Under the pieces are notes generated by a model. It saw only the letters and a program-made list of their open reading frames with translations. It did no database searches and had not been told where the DNA came from. DNA of 64,000 bases from Rhea pennata (Eukaryota; Chordata; Aves; Rheiformes; Rheidae). A program made the position numbers and the translations under genes. Below, piece after piece: positions 1 through 9,740 of this stretch. Each line of letters starts with the position of its first letter. The stretch's first letter is position 1. The stretch spans positions 10,077,383-10,141,382 of the forward strand of contig NC_084670.1 of NCBI RefSeq assembly GCF_028389875.1. The letters run 5' to 3'.

Positions 1-1080
1 CCGTGAAGATCGGAGCTGCGGAGCCAGCCAGCCCCGTAATTAGAAGCCATTATCCCTCCTGCAATATTTCGCATTAACTCCCCTTGCCGAGCGCGGCGAC
101 GAGTTCCCGGCCCGAGAGGAGCTATCTCGGGGTCTCCCCATCGCCCCCTCGGCCCGGGGGTGGGGTGGGGGGGGGGGGGGTCGGAGAGAGCCGGATTTCA
201 AGGCCTTTCCCCGGAGCCCGGGGAAAAGCCGATTCTCAGCCCCGGCCCCCGCCGGCTCCCCAAGCAACGCCGGTATTTGCAGAGGGTTTCGACGGGAGGA
301 GGGGGACGACGACATAGAAAGAGCTCGTGCTTAGAGGAAATTTAGGGGAAAGAAAAGGGGGGGGGGGAGGAATCCCCTCTAAGACGAGCGCCCCTCCTCG
401 CCCTGCTCGGGGACTTTCGCCCCAGGGCAGCGGCGCTGCCGAGAGTAGTCGCTGGCGGATCGCCGCAGGCCCCTCGCGGCCCCGGCACCCGGCAGCCTGC
501 CCGGCACGCACACGCGCGGCATTTCTTACAAGGTTTGCTACGACCCCCGGTTAAGGGGGAAAAAAATAACCCCGCTCCGAAATTAGCCGAGCTTCAGCCG
601 CGGCCGGCGACCGCGGCTCGCCAGCGCGCAGTGACTTCGCAAGGCGAGACACGGAGAAGCGAGCCGGGGGAAGGTGTCCAGAAACCACGGAGCCCCCCGC
701 CCCCTCACATATGGGGGGGGATTTTCTCCGGGGAAACACCAGTCCCCTGCAGAGAAAACCCCCCTCCTCCAAAACACGAGACCACCAACTTGGAGACCCC
801 CCCCGCAAAGCAGCCGCTGCGCCCAGCGGCGCGGGGAGCGCTGCCCGGACGAGACGCACTGGGTCATGCCCGCGGGCATCGCCGGCTAGTTCTTATCCGA
901 TCCCCGCACTCTTGGCCCATTTTTTTTCCCGCACACACTTCGCAAACAAACAAAGCAAAAGCAAATCGCTACTTTATATTAAAATACTCCCCCTCGCCCC
1001 CCCAGACACACAACAACCACCCAGCCTCAGTGCACATCGCTTTCTTCCTTCGGATCCCGTCTCCTCAAAGCAGGCTCGGC
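1..1080. other. GC-rich non-coding DNA downstream of FOXD2
   Basis: CpG-rich to about 900, with G-run tracts at 167-180 and 357-367, then AT-richer. The open frames here are by-products of high GC content and match no protein I recognise. It may be part of an extended CpG island domain around FOXD2. A homeodomain-type GTAATTAG occurs at 35-42. Confidence 0.5.
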
Positions 1081-1480
1081 TATTAAAGGAGGCTGAACAA
1101 AGATAGCCGAGAGCAGCTATCAGCGCATTTTAACTTCATCAAAGACTTCGGGGGAGAGGGAGAGGAGGGGTCTGGCACCTTCTAGTAATGAGCTTGTCAG
1201 GAACACCCCTGCCAGAGCAATTGAACAATTTGCACACAGCAAAAGAAAAGGAGCCGGGAGGGAGGGAGGAAGGGGAAATGCTACAAAAGCCCCTTCAATT
1301 TTCAACCATGTGCTTGGCAATCTGGAAAATAGATTCATTGGCCTCCTCTTTTCTCCCATGTCGAGTCTTGTAGCCCCTTTTGTAGGAGCTGGACATGAAA
1401 GGGAGACAACCAAGTGCCGGACACGAAGATCGCTTTTCAAAAGCAAATGTGTGTGAAGCAGAGATGTGAGACCGCTCGCT
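1081..1480. promoter_or_regulatory. Candidate regulatory block with TCF/LEF- and SOX-type motifs
   Basis: A repeat-free block of balanced composition between homopolymer-rich segments. It contains AACAAAG near 1097, ATCAAAG (TCF/LEF type) at 1138-1144, and GAACAATTTG near 1226. It has the look of a conserved non-coding element, but conservation cannot be seen from one genome. Confidence 0.25.
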
Positions 1481-2607
1481 GCGGGGAGGCGGCACGTTCA
1501 GGAACAACATCAACAAACTGCGCGGAGGTTCGAGGTGGCACAGACAGGGGGACAGAAAAAAAGTGGGGGGGGGGGGGAAGAAACGCCGATCAGCTCCCAG
1601 TCACACTGCCCGGTGCCTGCCCTCGCCCCGGCGGGCCCCGCCGCCCCTGCGCTCAGTGCAAGACTCGCCGAGGGACTAGATCGGTCTCTCTCTCACTGTC
1701 TCTTATTTTTCAGTATTTCTATTTCTCCTTCCCCTCCTGCCCCTTCAACTCGCTTACTGGCTTGGCAGAAAGACCTCGGTTCTTGAGATCAGAGTCTCTT
1801 TCAACAAACAAACAAAATAGCCACGTTTGGTCCCTGTAAATAAATGGGGGGGGGGGAGGCACTGGAGGAGAAGGGAGCGCTTAAAGATGTTTATTTACTT
1901 TGTAAGTTGTTGCAAAATTTAGGCGGAGATCAAGTTTCATTTGGTCATTCAAATGCTGCAGGCCCAAGGGGGAAGTGTGTGCGGGGGGGGGGGGGGGGAA
2001 TCCTCCGACTTATTTTCTCATGTGTCAACTTTTCCAAACAAAATAAAGGGCCGCGGAGGGGGGGAGAAGGGATAACCTTTCTCCCGGCCCTCACCTACCC
2101 CGGCAACGGCATGGAAACAGGCAGAGTTTTCAGGGAAGGGGGGGGGGAGGAGGCGTAACAAAAAACAACAACAACAACACCCAAAAGAAACGACACCAAA
2201 AAGAAAAAAAAAAAGGAAAAGAAAAAAGAAAAAAGCAAGTGGGTCCTTTCCCTTGCCGACCGTCGAGAGGGAGCCCAAAGCGGGGACCCCTCGCCCAGCC
2301 AGCGAAGGTGACGGCGGAGGCATCGCCAGTTTCCCGTCGCGCTCCGGGAGGGGAAGCGGCCGGAGGCGAGGGGCGGCCCCGGCGCCGCCGCTCGCAGCGC
2401 GCTGCCCCCGGCGGGGCCGAGCTCCGCCGCCGCCGCGGCCCCGGCCCCGGCGCTGGCGCGTTTAGCAAGTGAAAAAACTCCGCGGCTTACTCAATTTCGC
2501 AAATCCGAGGGTTGGAGCCACTCGCTTCCCCGAGGCCCGAGCAGGGCTCTCGGCTCTCAGCGTGACAAAGGACATAGCAAAGAACGATTGGGATTATGAT
2601 ATTTTTT
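1481..2607. other. Non-coding DNA with long G runs, beyond the FOXD2 poly(A) site
   Basis: It holds plus-strand G tracts at 1565-1577, 1846-1856, 1983-1998 and 2138-2147, an A-rich stretch at 2158-2236, and a short CpG-rich patch at about 2270-2480. No gene is recognisable. Confidence 0.5.
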
Positions 2608-2625
2608 TTAACCAGGTCACAAACA

Positions 2626-2631
2626 TTTATT
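2626..2631 (-). terminator. FOXD2: Polyadenylation signal AATAAA, FOXD2
   Basis: The minus strand shows a TGTA motif (2636-2639), then AATAAA, then a GT-rich TGTTTGTG stretch. This is the usual arrangement of upstream CFIm-type motif, hexamer and downstream element. Cleavage would fall near 2608. It is the first AATAAA downstream of the FOXD2 stop. Confidence 0.6.
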
Positions 2632-3453
2632 AATTTACACCAGCGGTGGACAAAATTCTTTTGCCTTTTCCACATCAAATTATTCACAGATTCTCTCAAT
2701 AAAATAGATATGACGGATGCACAACCAGTGAAGAGTTAACTGGACTCCGCTCATTAGCTCCCGAATAATCTATATACAAATAATTACCAATACACCAAAA
2801 ACCCACGCATGGAAGGGGTGGGAAAATGGGGATCAAAAAACAATATGGGAATTCTCCAAACTTCCTGACGGATCAGATTTTTTTTTAACGTGCATTTGAA
2901 TGTCTCACTGAAAAAAAAAGAAAGAAAAAAAAATAAACACAGTCCTGAGTTTCACTGACTTTTTTTCTTCTTAAAAATAAAGAAACCCTAAAGAGTGCCT
3001 TTTAAAACCAAACCCAAAGCTTCAAAGAAACTAAAAATAAGATCGACCATTAAAACATTTTCTTTGAGAGAAGGGGAGAGACAGACACACATGGCAAAAC
3101 CGCTTGAGAGAGAGATTTAAAGGAACGAACATGGGTTCGTTTCGATCATTTGAAACAACACTTGAAACTCCCCTCGCGAGTTTCCGAGCCAATTTGTGGG
3201 ACACCCGCGGAATATGTGCCACTCTCAAAGAAAATATTTCAGATCCTAGGATCATTTCTTTCTTAACAGCTCCTGCAAGACGCCCTGTGTTAAACCAGCT
3301 CGCCCAGGTCCCATCTTATATTACGGCCACTTTATAAATACGCTTTGGCGCTTGTGGGATGAAATATTGTTATTCTTTCCCCCTCCCTCTCTCCCTCCCG
3401 ATTTTTCCGAGCAAAGAGACACAAACAGATCTGGATGCCACAGAAATAAAGTT

Positions 3454-3472
3454 AAAAAAAAAAAAAAAAAAA
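3454..3472 (+). repeat. A19 homopolymer (U19 in the FOXD2 3' UTR)
   Basis: A pure A run lies on the plus strand within the predicted FOXD2 3' UTR. It reads as a U tract in the transcript. No flanking retroelement is visible. Confidence 0.9.
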
Positions 3473-3625
3473 GGAAATATTTCCTACCTTAACACAACAG
3501 GAGGAGGTTTGGGGGGAAGGGGGGAGCACGGGGAGAAGAAAGGGGAGAAGACGATTTTGGAGGAGCGGGGAGAGCTGGGAAGGGACCGTTTGGTTTGAGC
3601 CTCCCGCCCCCCTTTTTTTCTCTCT

Positions 3626-3641
3626 CCCCCCCCCCCCCCCC
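3626..3641 (+). repeat. C16 homopolymer (G16 in the FOXD2 mRNA)
   Basis: Sixteen consecutive C on the plus strand form a G16 run in FOXD2 mRNA starting eight bases after the stop codon. The run length may be unreliable in the assembly, and it could form a G-quadruplex in RNA. Confidence 0.9.
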
Positions 3642-3649
3642 GGCACACT

Positions 3650-4966
3650 TCAAAAATGACAGCTGCTAAGGTTTGTGATTTTACTGGCAAAGTTCTGGGC
3701 GGGCTGCAGGAGCGGCTCGTGCGCCAGGCTGCCCGGGGTGTGCGGCGGGGCCAGCGCGGGGCTGAGCACGGCCAGCACGGGCGCCGGCGGCGCAGCCTGG
3801 CCGGCGGGGAAGGGCGCGGCGGGCGCGGCGCTGGGGTGGGTGCTGGGCGGCGGGGGCACGGCCCCCCCGATGATGTTGTCTATGGAAAAAGAGGGCCGGG
3901 AGGGGTTGCCGTTGCCGCCGCCGCCGCCGCCGCCGGCCGTGGGGTCCGGCTTCAGGGTCTGGAGGAGGGCGGCGGGCAGGGCGGTGGGGCTCAGCTGGGG
4001 GTGGTAGAAGGACTTCCTGCAGTTCAGCTCGCCGCCCAGGAAGGAGGGCAGCCCCGAGGCGGCGGAGAAGACCGAGGCGGCGGGAGGCGGCGGAGCCGGT
4101 AACGGGCAGTGCGGAGCCTGGAAGGGGAAGGCGCCCGCGGCGCCGCCGCCGCCGGGGTGGTGGTGGTGGTGGTGGTAGCCCTGGAGCTGGAGGCCGTAGT
4201 TGTAGCCGTAGGGTCCGTAGGCGAAGCCGGGCAGGAAGGCGGCGGGGTCGGCGGCCCCGGCGCGCAGCAGCAGCTCGGGGTGCGGCGGGTGCAGCTGCTG
4301 CTGCCGCTTGAAGCGCTTCCTCCGGCGCAGGAAGCTCCCGTTGTCGAACATGTCGGCGGACTCGGGGTCCAGCGTCCAGTAGTTGCCCTTGCCGGGGTTG
4401 CCGGGCTCCCGGGGGATCTTGACGAAGCAGTCGTTGAGGGAGAGGTTGTGGCGGATGCTGTTCTGCCAGGCGGGGAACTTCTCCCGGTAGTAGGGGAAGC
4501 GTCCGCTGATGAACTCGCAGATCTCGCTCAGCGTCAGCCGCTTCTTGGGGCTCTGCAGGATGGCCATGGTGATGAGGGCGATGTAGGAGTAGGGCGGCTT
4601 CACCAGCGGGTTCTTCCCGCCGCCGCCGCCGCCCGCGGGCGCCTTCTCCCCGGGCGCGGCGCCGCGGGCGCAGGCCGGCTCCGAGCCGCCGGCGGGGGAG
4701 AGCCGCTCCGGGGACCCCCCCATGCGCGCCTGGGCGGCCCCGCTTCGCGGCAGGGCGAGCCCCAGCGGATCGCCGCCGTCCTCCTCGTCGTCGTCGTCGT
4801 CCTCCTCCTCGTCGTCGTCCTCCTCGTCCTCGCTGTACTTGCCCCCATCCTGGGGCGGGCCCACCACGTCGATATCCGCGTCCTCCACCTCGGAGAGCGG
4901 CTCTTCCTCCGGGGAGCGCTCGGACATGATCCCGCAGCCGCCGCCGCCGCTGCTGCCCAAAGTCAT
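3650..4966 (-). CDS. FOXD2: Forkhead box protein D2, single exon, complete
   Basis: This is a 438-residue forkhead transcription factor, expected to be nuclear and to bind DNA as a monomer. Seen: an N-terminus starting MTLGSS with the motif DADIDVVG at residues 29-36, an acidic run at 46-63, the forkhead domain at about 123-221 ([10 protein letters not shown] through the RRRKRFKR basic tail) with recognition helix [11 protein letters not shown], a six-histidine run at 265-270, an eh1-like motif FSIDNIIGG at 360-368, and the C-terminus [13 protein letters not shown]. The [17 protein letters not shown] stretch and the C-terminus fit FOXD2 rather than FOXD3, and adjacent FOXE3 supports this. The start at 4964-4966 is an ATG with A at -3. 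The frame stays open far upstream, but the only other in-frame ATG nearby (5456-5458) lies upstream of the TATA box. The protein is somewhat shorter than human FOXD2. FOXD1 is the main alternative and is unlikely given the neighbour. Confidence 0.95.
   Translation of the reverse strand: MTLGSSGGGGCGIMSERSPEEEPLSEVEDADIDVVGPPQDGGKYSEDEEDDDEEEDDDDDEEDGGDPLGLALPRSGAAQARMGGSPERLSPAGGSEPACARGAAPGEKAPAGGGGGGKNPLVKPPYSYIALITMAILQSPKKRLTLSEICEFISGRFPYYREKFPAWQNSIRHNLSLNDCFVKIPREPGNPGKGNYWTLDPESADMFDNGSFLRRRKRFKRQQQLHPPHPELLLRAGAADPAAFLPGFAYGPYGYNYGLQLQGYHHHHHHPGGGGAAGAFPFQAPHCPLPAPPPPAASVFSAASGLPSFLGGELNCRKSFYHPQLSPTALPAALLQTLKPDPTAGGGGGGGNGNPSRPSFSIDNIIGGAVPPPPSTHPSAAPAAPFPAGQAAPPAPVLAVLSPALAPPHTPGSLAHEPLLQPAQNFASKITNLSSCHF
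4304..4600 (-). other. FOXD2: Forkhead (winged-helix) domain of FOXD2
   Basis: These bases encode residues 123-221. All landmarks of the fold are present: [10 protein letters not shown] at the start, [15 protein letters not shown] in the recognition helix, KGNYWTLDP in wing 1, and the basic [10 protein letters not shown] tail, which in this family contributes to nuclear import. No residue typical of the family appears lost. Confidence 0.95.
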
Positions 4967-5412
4967 TGTTGTGCGGCCGGGGCGGCCGGGGCCGGGCTCC
5001 CCCCCCCACCTAGCGGCGGCGCCCGGGATGGTCCCGGGGCCGCGCCGGAGGGCTGCGGCCGCCGCTGGGACTCGGCGCCCCGGCGCCGCCGCTCCGCGCC
5101 CCGCTCTCCTCGCCGCTGCTGCCGGGCTGCGGGGTGGTGGCTGCGCAGGGAGGGGCGGCGGGGGGGGCGCGGGGCGGAGGAGGAGGGCCGGGACGCCCGG
5201 GGGCTGGGCAGGGAGCTTGGAAGCCGTAATAATAAATAATAATAATAACGATAATAATAATAAAAAGTGGGGGGTGCGGCGGCTCCTTGGCAGGGCTGGG
5301 GGGGAGGGAGGGGCGTGCGGAAGAGGGAGGGGGGAGGGCAGAAGTTGGGAAGGCGGCTCCCCCCTGCCCACCCCTCCCCGAGCTGGGACCTGGTGGAAAC
5401 GCTCCACACTGC
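4967..5412 (-). other. FOXD2: FOXD2 5' untranslated leader (predicted)
   Basis: The leader is inferred from the TATA box at 5438-5443, which places initiation near 5410. It would be about 445 nt, very GC-rich, with no ATG in any frame. It is interrupted by an AT-only (TTA)n-type microsatellite at 5227-5265. The reading frame of FOXD2 contains no stop through the whole leader. Confidence 0.6.
5227..5265 (+). repeat. (AAT)n microsatellite in the FOXD2 leader
   Basis: An imperfect AAT/ATA array of about 39 bp, with one interruption (ACGAT), sits in an otherwise strongly GC-rich block. In the predicted FOXD2 mRNA it forms an unstructured AU-only island within the leader. Confidence 0.9.
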
Positions 5413-5437
5413 GCCGCCTGCGAGCGCTCCCCAGGCC

Positions 5438-5443
5438 TTTATA
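5438..5443 (-). promoter_or_regulatory. FOXD2: TATA box of FOXD2
   Basis: On the minus strand the sequence reads GGTATAAAGGC, a canonical TATA box in GC-rich surroundings about 470 bp upstream of the FOXD2 start codon. It would place transcription initiation about 25-30 bp downstream, near 5410. A CACGTG E-box sits 16 bp further upstream. Confidence 0.6.
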
Positions 5444-5458
5444 CCGCAGCCCCAGCAT

Positions 5459-5464
5459 CACGTG
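5459..5464. promoter_or_regulatory. CACGTG E-box next to the FOXD2 TATA box
   Basis: A palindromic CACGTG lies just upstream of the FOXD2 TATA box in the transcription direction. Such sites bind bHLH-zip factors of the MYC/MAX/USF type. The position is typical of a functional proximal element, but a six-base match alone is weak. Confidence 0.35.
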
Positions 5465-7480
5465 TCGCCCCGCCGCCCCGGGCGCAGCCCGAGCGGGGCG
5501 CAGCGAGGGGCTGCTCGGCCCGGATCGGGGCTCCGGGCTCGGCTCCCCGCAAGCGCGGCTCCCGCCCGCAGGGTGCCGCTCACTGCGGCGGCGTGCGGGG
5601 CGCAGCCTCCGGCCCGGCCCGCCTGCGGAGGCGGCGGGGATGCTTTCGAGGAAAGGCGCTGCTTGCGCCCACGGAGCCTCGGCCCTTGCCAGGATGCTCC
5701 CGGCTAACGGCTGGATGGAGACGGCCCCGAGCCCGCTGCACAGCAGGGCCGGGAAGGGGGATCGGCGCTGGATAAAGGCTCCCAGCCCTCCCGCCCTCCC
5801 CTCTAAGCCAACCCGCGGGGCAGGAGCTCTCAGGATCGCCTGCAAACCCAGCCCCGCGGAGGGGCTCTGCTGCCTCCTCGCTCCTCACCACCTGGGCTGC
5901 AGGGCAGGACGGGGACGGCGGAGCAGCCCCATCTCCCCGCGGGGGATGCGCAGCCCGCGGCTCGGGGCTCAGCCGTCCGCCCTGCAGCAGCCCGGCCGGG
6001 AGCTGGGGGAGCGGCGCGGCATCTCTCTCCCCCGGGCTGGGCTCTCACGGGCCGCCCGAGGGGGGGGGTGAATTTGGGGATCCCTGCTCCCCTTCTCCAG
6101 GCGCCCTTACGTCACCGGCACGTCACTGAGCCCAGAGCACCCTGCTAAGAAACCCGCTTCTCCTGCAGGCTCCCGCACTCGCGCCCCCGGGGAAGTGATG
6201 CTGCTGCCCGACAGGTGCCGGGCAGAAAGAGAGGAACCAACGTGCAGACAAACCTCTCCTGGCTTTAAAAAATCAGCCAAAGCGAAGGCTCTGCCCCAGA
6301 GGCTGGACAGCCTCCGAGCACCACTCCCCTGCCAGGGTACCGCTGCGCGGAGCGGGGGACATCCCCGCGGCGCCCCGCCGGCCCAGGCACTCTCCGGGAG
6401 CCCGAGCGGGGAAATCTCGTCCATCTCCGGAGTGTAAGGTCCTGAAAGCAACAGCTCATCGGCTGACCAGTGCCTCGGAAAAGCTTTTGCTTTTTTTTTC
6501 TACCAACACTCATGCCGAGCCTTAGCGTCTCCACGGCCGCCGGCAGCGCACCTTCGGTTCCCCTCGGCCCCCTCGGGAACCCGATGGTGAAGGCGCCCCC
6601 TTCTCCTCCTGCAGCCTAGAGGGGAGGATTTCTCGGGGCGCAGAGAGGCGCCCCACGGCCCCGCAGCCGCAGAAACGCCCCTCCGGCGGCGGAGCCCCGG
6701 CGGCCCCTTCCAGGGGCGAGACCGCCGCGGCCGCCCCGGCGCGGGGCTGGGGGCACGGGCACTGCCCCAACCGCCCCCCCCCCCTCGCCCTGGGGGTGTC
6801 TCTCGCAGCCTGTTGTTCCTGTGTCTGCTGCAAACCCGGCCGAGTCACGCTCGCACGGCTTTTTCCTTTAGCGGCTTTGCAAAATGAGGCTTTGCTAATT
6901 CCACGGGGGTCTCTCTCTCCCTGCGGAGATGATGCCTGGGAAGGAAGGGATGGTGGAAAGGGTATGTTAGAGAGGTCTTTCGGGTACCATACACTTGCCC
7001 GAGGGCAGGTGGCCGTCGTGTGAACGTGGGTGCGGGCACGGCGACGGCTCGGGCTCGCCTTTCCCCGGCCGAAGCGTTTGCAAACGAGCAAACGAGCGAT
7101 CGGGCTCGTAAGGGGGGGGGTCCAACCTCCCACCTCCGTCTAAACGCAGCTCCCCACTACCGAAAGGTAAACCCGACCCGGCCACCTTCCCTGCTCCCGT
7201 TCATGTCCCCCAAAGCAGCTCGCCGCTGGGAGAAAGCGGGAGGTCGGCGAGCTCGAGTCCCCCCAGCGGCCTCTGCCCATACAGCGGTGTGGGGGGAGCA
7301 GGGAGGGGGGCTTGCCTCGCTTCGCCAGGTAAAGGAAAGTCACTGGAGGTGGAAGCTGTGAGGGGAGGGGAAAAAAAATCCCTCCTGCTTTTCATTTCTA
7401 ATAGCAAACAACTGGAATTTTCACTCTTGGAATTCGGGGGCGGCGAGGCGGGGGGGGGGGGGGGTCCCAACCCCAGGCCT
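5465..7480. other. GC-rich upstream flank of FOXD2
   Basis: CpG-rich DNA with homopolymers C11 (6774-6784), G9 (7112-7120) and G15 (7450-7464). In mammals a divergent lncRNA, FOXD2-AS1, starts upstream of FOXD2; an equivalent plus-strand transcript could start here, but no sequence feature proves it. Long open frames are compositional. Confidence 0.4.
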
Positions 7481-7830
7481 CATTCAGCAGTGTGAGAATC
7501 TGCAATGATGAATTGCAAGTCGCTGCTGTTAACAGGTGCGAGCATTTGGTGATAAAATCTCCAGCACTAATACTGGGGAGCCGGGCCAAACAGCTGCACT
7601 GCCCCGCTTCCAAATACCGATCACAATTATTCAAATCCTAACGACTTGGTACACAGGGCTCGCCACAATTAGGGAGATCCCGAATAAAGAGCAGAACTGT
7701 ACGCCAGGCGCTTTGCCTGCACTTTTCAAGTTTAAACAGATATTAAACAGCCAGCTCCTCTGCGCTAACTCGATCGCATCCTCCTCCCTGTTTGACAGCG
7801 CCGCGATCGGGGAGGATTTCACTTAACGGG
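7481..7830. promoter_or_regulatory. Candidate conserved enhancer upstream of FOXD2
   Basis: A block of about 350 bp with balanced composition, no repeats and no homopolymers, flanked by a G15 tract and simple-sequence DNA. It contains several A/T-core motifs (AATTATTCAAAT, GTTTAAAC) next to GC-rich ones. The 96-residue plus-strand open frame across it looks like chance. Confidence 0.3.
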
Positions 7831-8861
7831 GGAGAAACACATGAATAACTGTCCTAAGCATTTCTCACGAAGGTGGGAATCTGCCTGCGGATGTATATCC
7901 ATGTTGGGGCTGGGGGAACTTCTCTGAGTTCTTTCCCTTTTATGCTCCTTCAATCTTCATCACGCGCGTTTGGAGCACACACACACGTATCTCTCTCTCA
8001 TATGTATATATAATGCATATTCATTCTCTCAACTAAACTAGCGAAATGCTTTGGAGACGCTGCATCTTTCCTACCCACTTTGTTTAAACCCTCCGTTAAT
8101 GAGATCCTTGGAAAGGCGATGGGAAGAACAAATGGAAGAGAGCGAGGAGGAGAGGGGAGGGAAAAAGAAAAACCAAGCCGATTTCCACTTTTATTAAGTA
8201 AAATAATAGTTATGCCTCCCCTACATAAACGAAAGTGTCATAAAAAATTCCGAAGCAGCTGCCAGAGATTTCGACCACACACACAACGGGCGATTGAATT
8301 TCCACTTTGTGTATTTCATGGCAGAAAGGAACTGCCGGGAGCAGCGCGTTGTGTCTTTACCCACTCGGGCAGGGAGGGCGGAGGGAAGCAAAGCGCCGGG
8401 TTTCCGAAGCATCGCGGGCGAGCGGCGCCCGGGGGTCCCCTGCCCCGCTCCTGCCTCTCCCCCCCTCTCCTCCCCTTCAGCAACGCGCATCCCGAGCCGC
8501 TGCGGCTCTGGAAATAGGGCGCCCCGAGCAGCCCCGGCTCCCTGCGTGTTTAAAGGCAAAAAACATCATCGCCTGTAAGGTCGGGAACGGCCCGAAAGGA
8601 AATGATAGTGAAAGGCTCCCTGTCTCGACATCTGCGAGCGGCTTCTGTTAGTTGAGTCGATATTAGCTTCGGTTTTGTCACGCAAGATCGACTGCAGAAA
8701 CAAATCAAAACGAGAAAAAGTACCTAAACTACAACTGGCCTGAAATGATTTAGAAAAGGGAAACCCTGGACTGAAATAAAACAGATGGTCGGATTGCAGA
8801 CATGTATATACATATACACACATGTTCACCGCTGTATTCCCGGACATTATGTATATAATGT

Positions 8862-8881
8862 ACACACACACACACACACAC
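8862..8881 (+). repeat. (CA)10 microsatellite
   Basis: A perfect AC/CA array, preceded by a TATATAA-rich stretch. Confidence 0.9.
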
Positions 8882-9261
8882 GATTTGATTTTTTTAAAAT
8901 TAAGAGTTTGTACGCAGAGGGAAGAAATGACGCCGTCCATTGAAATAGAAACCCTATCGATCTATCCGAAAAGATTGTCTTGTCATATTCCCACTATTCC
9001 CAGCTGCAAAAGAGTGGGAGGGAAGCATTTTCTCTAGGAAGGTTTTTAATTTTTCCTGTTCTTCTGGCCGATGTATTTCGTAAGGAAAGTCTCCCTTTCC
9101 ATCTCCTGTTTTAATCCTGTTTTAATTCGTTTCTGGTTTACATTTGACGTTAAATTTTGCTATCAAAAGCGGGGAGGAAAGACTAGACTATCAAATCTCA
9201 GGGATTAAAAAAAATCAGCCGATCGGCACGGCTTTTTTTATTTTTTTTTTTCCCTTTTCTT

Positions 9262-9284
9262 CCCCCCCCCCCCCCCCCCCCCCC
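9262..9284 (+). repeat. C23 homopolymer
   Basis: Twenty-three consecutive C, the longest G/C homopolymer in the window, preceded by a T-rich run (9234-9251). It is likely to be length-variable and hard to sequence. Confidence 0.9.
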
Positions 9285-9530
9285 GTCTCGCCTCGTCCGT
9301 TTAAATTGACTTTCACCGTTTCCCCCGCCTTGGGTCCAGGCGTGCCGGGTCAGCGCTCATTGCACTGTGGACCCCCCTGGCAGCGGGACCCCTCTCCACG
9401 CGAGGTTCCCCCTCCAGGGCTCGCCGGGCCGGGCCGCACCGGGCCGCGCCGGGCGAAGCGGGGGCGGCCGGGCCAGGCGGCAGCTCCGGGCACTGCCGAG
9501 CACGGGCTGGTTTAGCTCCGGCTCAGCCGA

Positions 9531-9740
9531 CCTTGTTCCCAGGTCCCCGCAGATGACCTGTTGGCTTTGCAATATATAATCGTTCATGTTTCCTCTGCCG
9601 AGCAGCATCTAAATTCGTTTATTCTGATGAGAACCGCATCTACAAGTCCCCCAAGGCTTGATGATGGATTTTTCTGTATTACCTCGTTATCAAGCTTGGC
9701 TGACCTCTAACTTCTCTGAAAACATGAACAAGACAGACCT
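9531..9740. promoter_or_regulatory. Candidate conserved non-coding block
   Basis: About 200 bp of balanced, repeat-free sequence with a TATATAATCGTTCATG core near 9574 and a GATGATGG motif near 9660. It resembles a vertebrate developmental enhancer in texture only; no family was recognised. Confidence 0.22.

Larger units (their letters stand above)
2608..3649 (-). other. FOXD2: FOXD2 3' untranslated region (predicted)
   Basis: About 1 kb of non-coding sequence lies between the FOXD2 stop and the first good minus-strand poly(A) signal at 2626-2631. On the transcript strand it opens with a 16-base G run (3626-3641) only eight bases after the stop codon, and later has a run of 19 U (3454-3472). 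The rest is moderately AT-rich, in contrast to the GC-rich coding region. Confidence 0.55.
3650..6070. promoter_or_regulatory. CpG island covering FOXD2 and its promoter
   Basis: CpG-dense, GC-rich DNA runs continuously from the FOXD2 stop codon through the promoter to about 6070. The body of the gene is part of the island, as is usual for single-exon developmental transcription factor genes that are Polycomb targets. Confidence 0.75.
7831..9530. other. Intergenic DNA upstream of FOXD2
   Basis: It holds short CA/TA simple sequence (7978-8015, 8806-8881), a CpG-rich patch at about 8330-8560, a C23 homopolymer at 9262-9284, and another CpG-rich patch at about 9290-9530. No gene is recognisable. 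Confidence 0.5.

Noticed and set aside
535-1086. 183-residue plus-strand open frame near the left edge
   Set aside because: Pro/Arg-rich with no domain, and it lies in CpG-rich DNA where chance open frames are common.
3681-5009. Long arginine/alanine/proline-rich frame overlapping FOXD2 on the same strand
   Set aside because: It is the shifted frame of FOXD2. High GC content removes stops in all frames, and the forkhead domain is intact only in the FOXD2 frame.
4109-6071. Long plus-strand open frames antisense to FOXD2 and its promoter
   Set aside because: Repetitive Val/Leu/Gly or Ser-run translations that mirror the FOXD2 codons; no start context or domain.
6522-7133. 203-residue minus-strand open frame upstream of FOXD2
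   Set aside because: Compositional open frame in CpG-rich DNA, Arg/Pro/Ser-rich, no similarity to any family I know.
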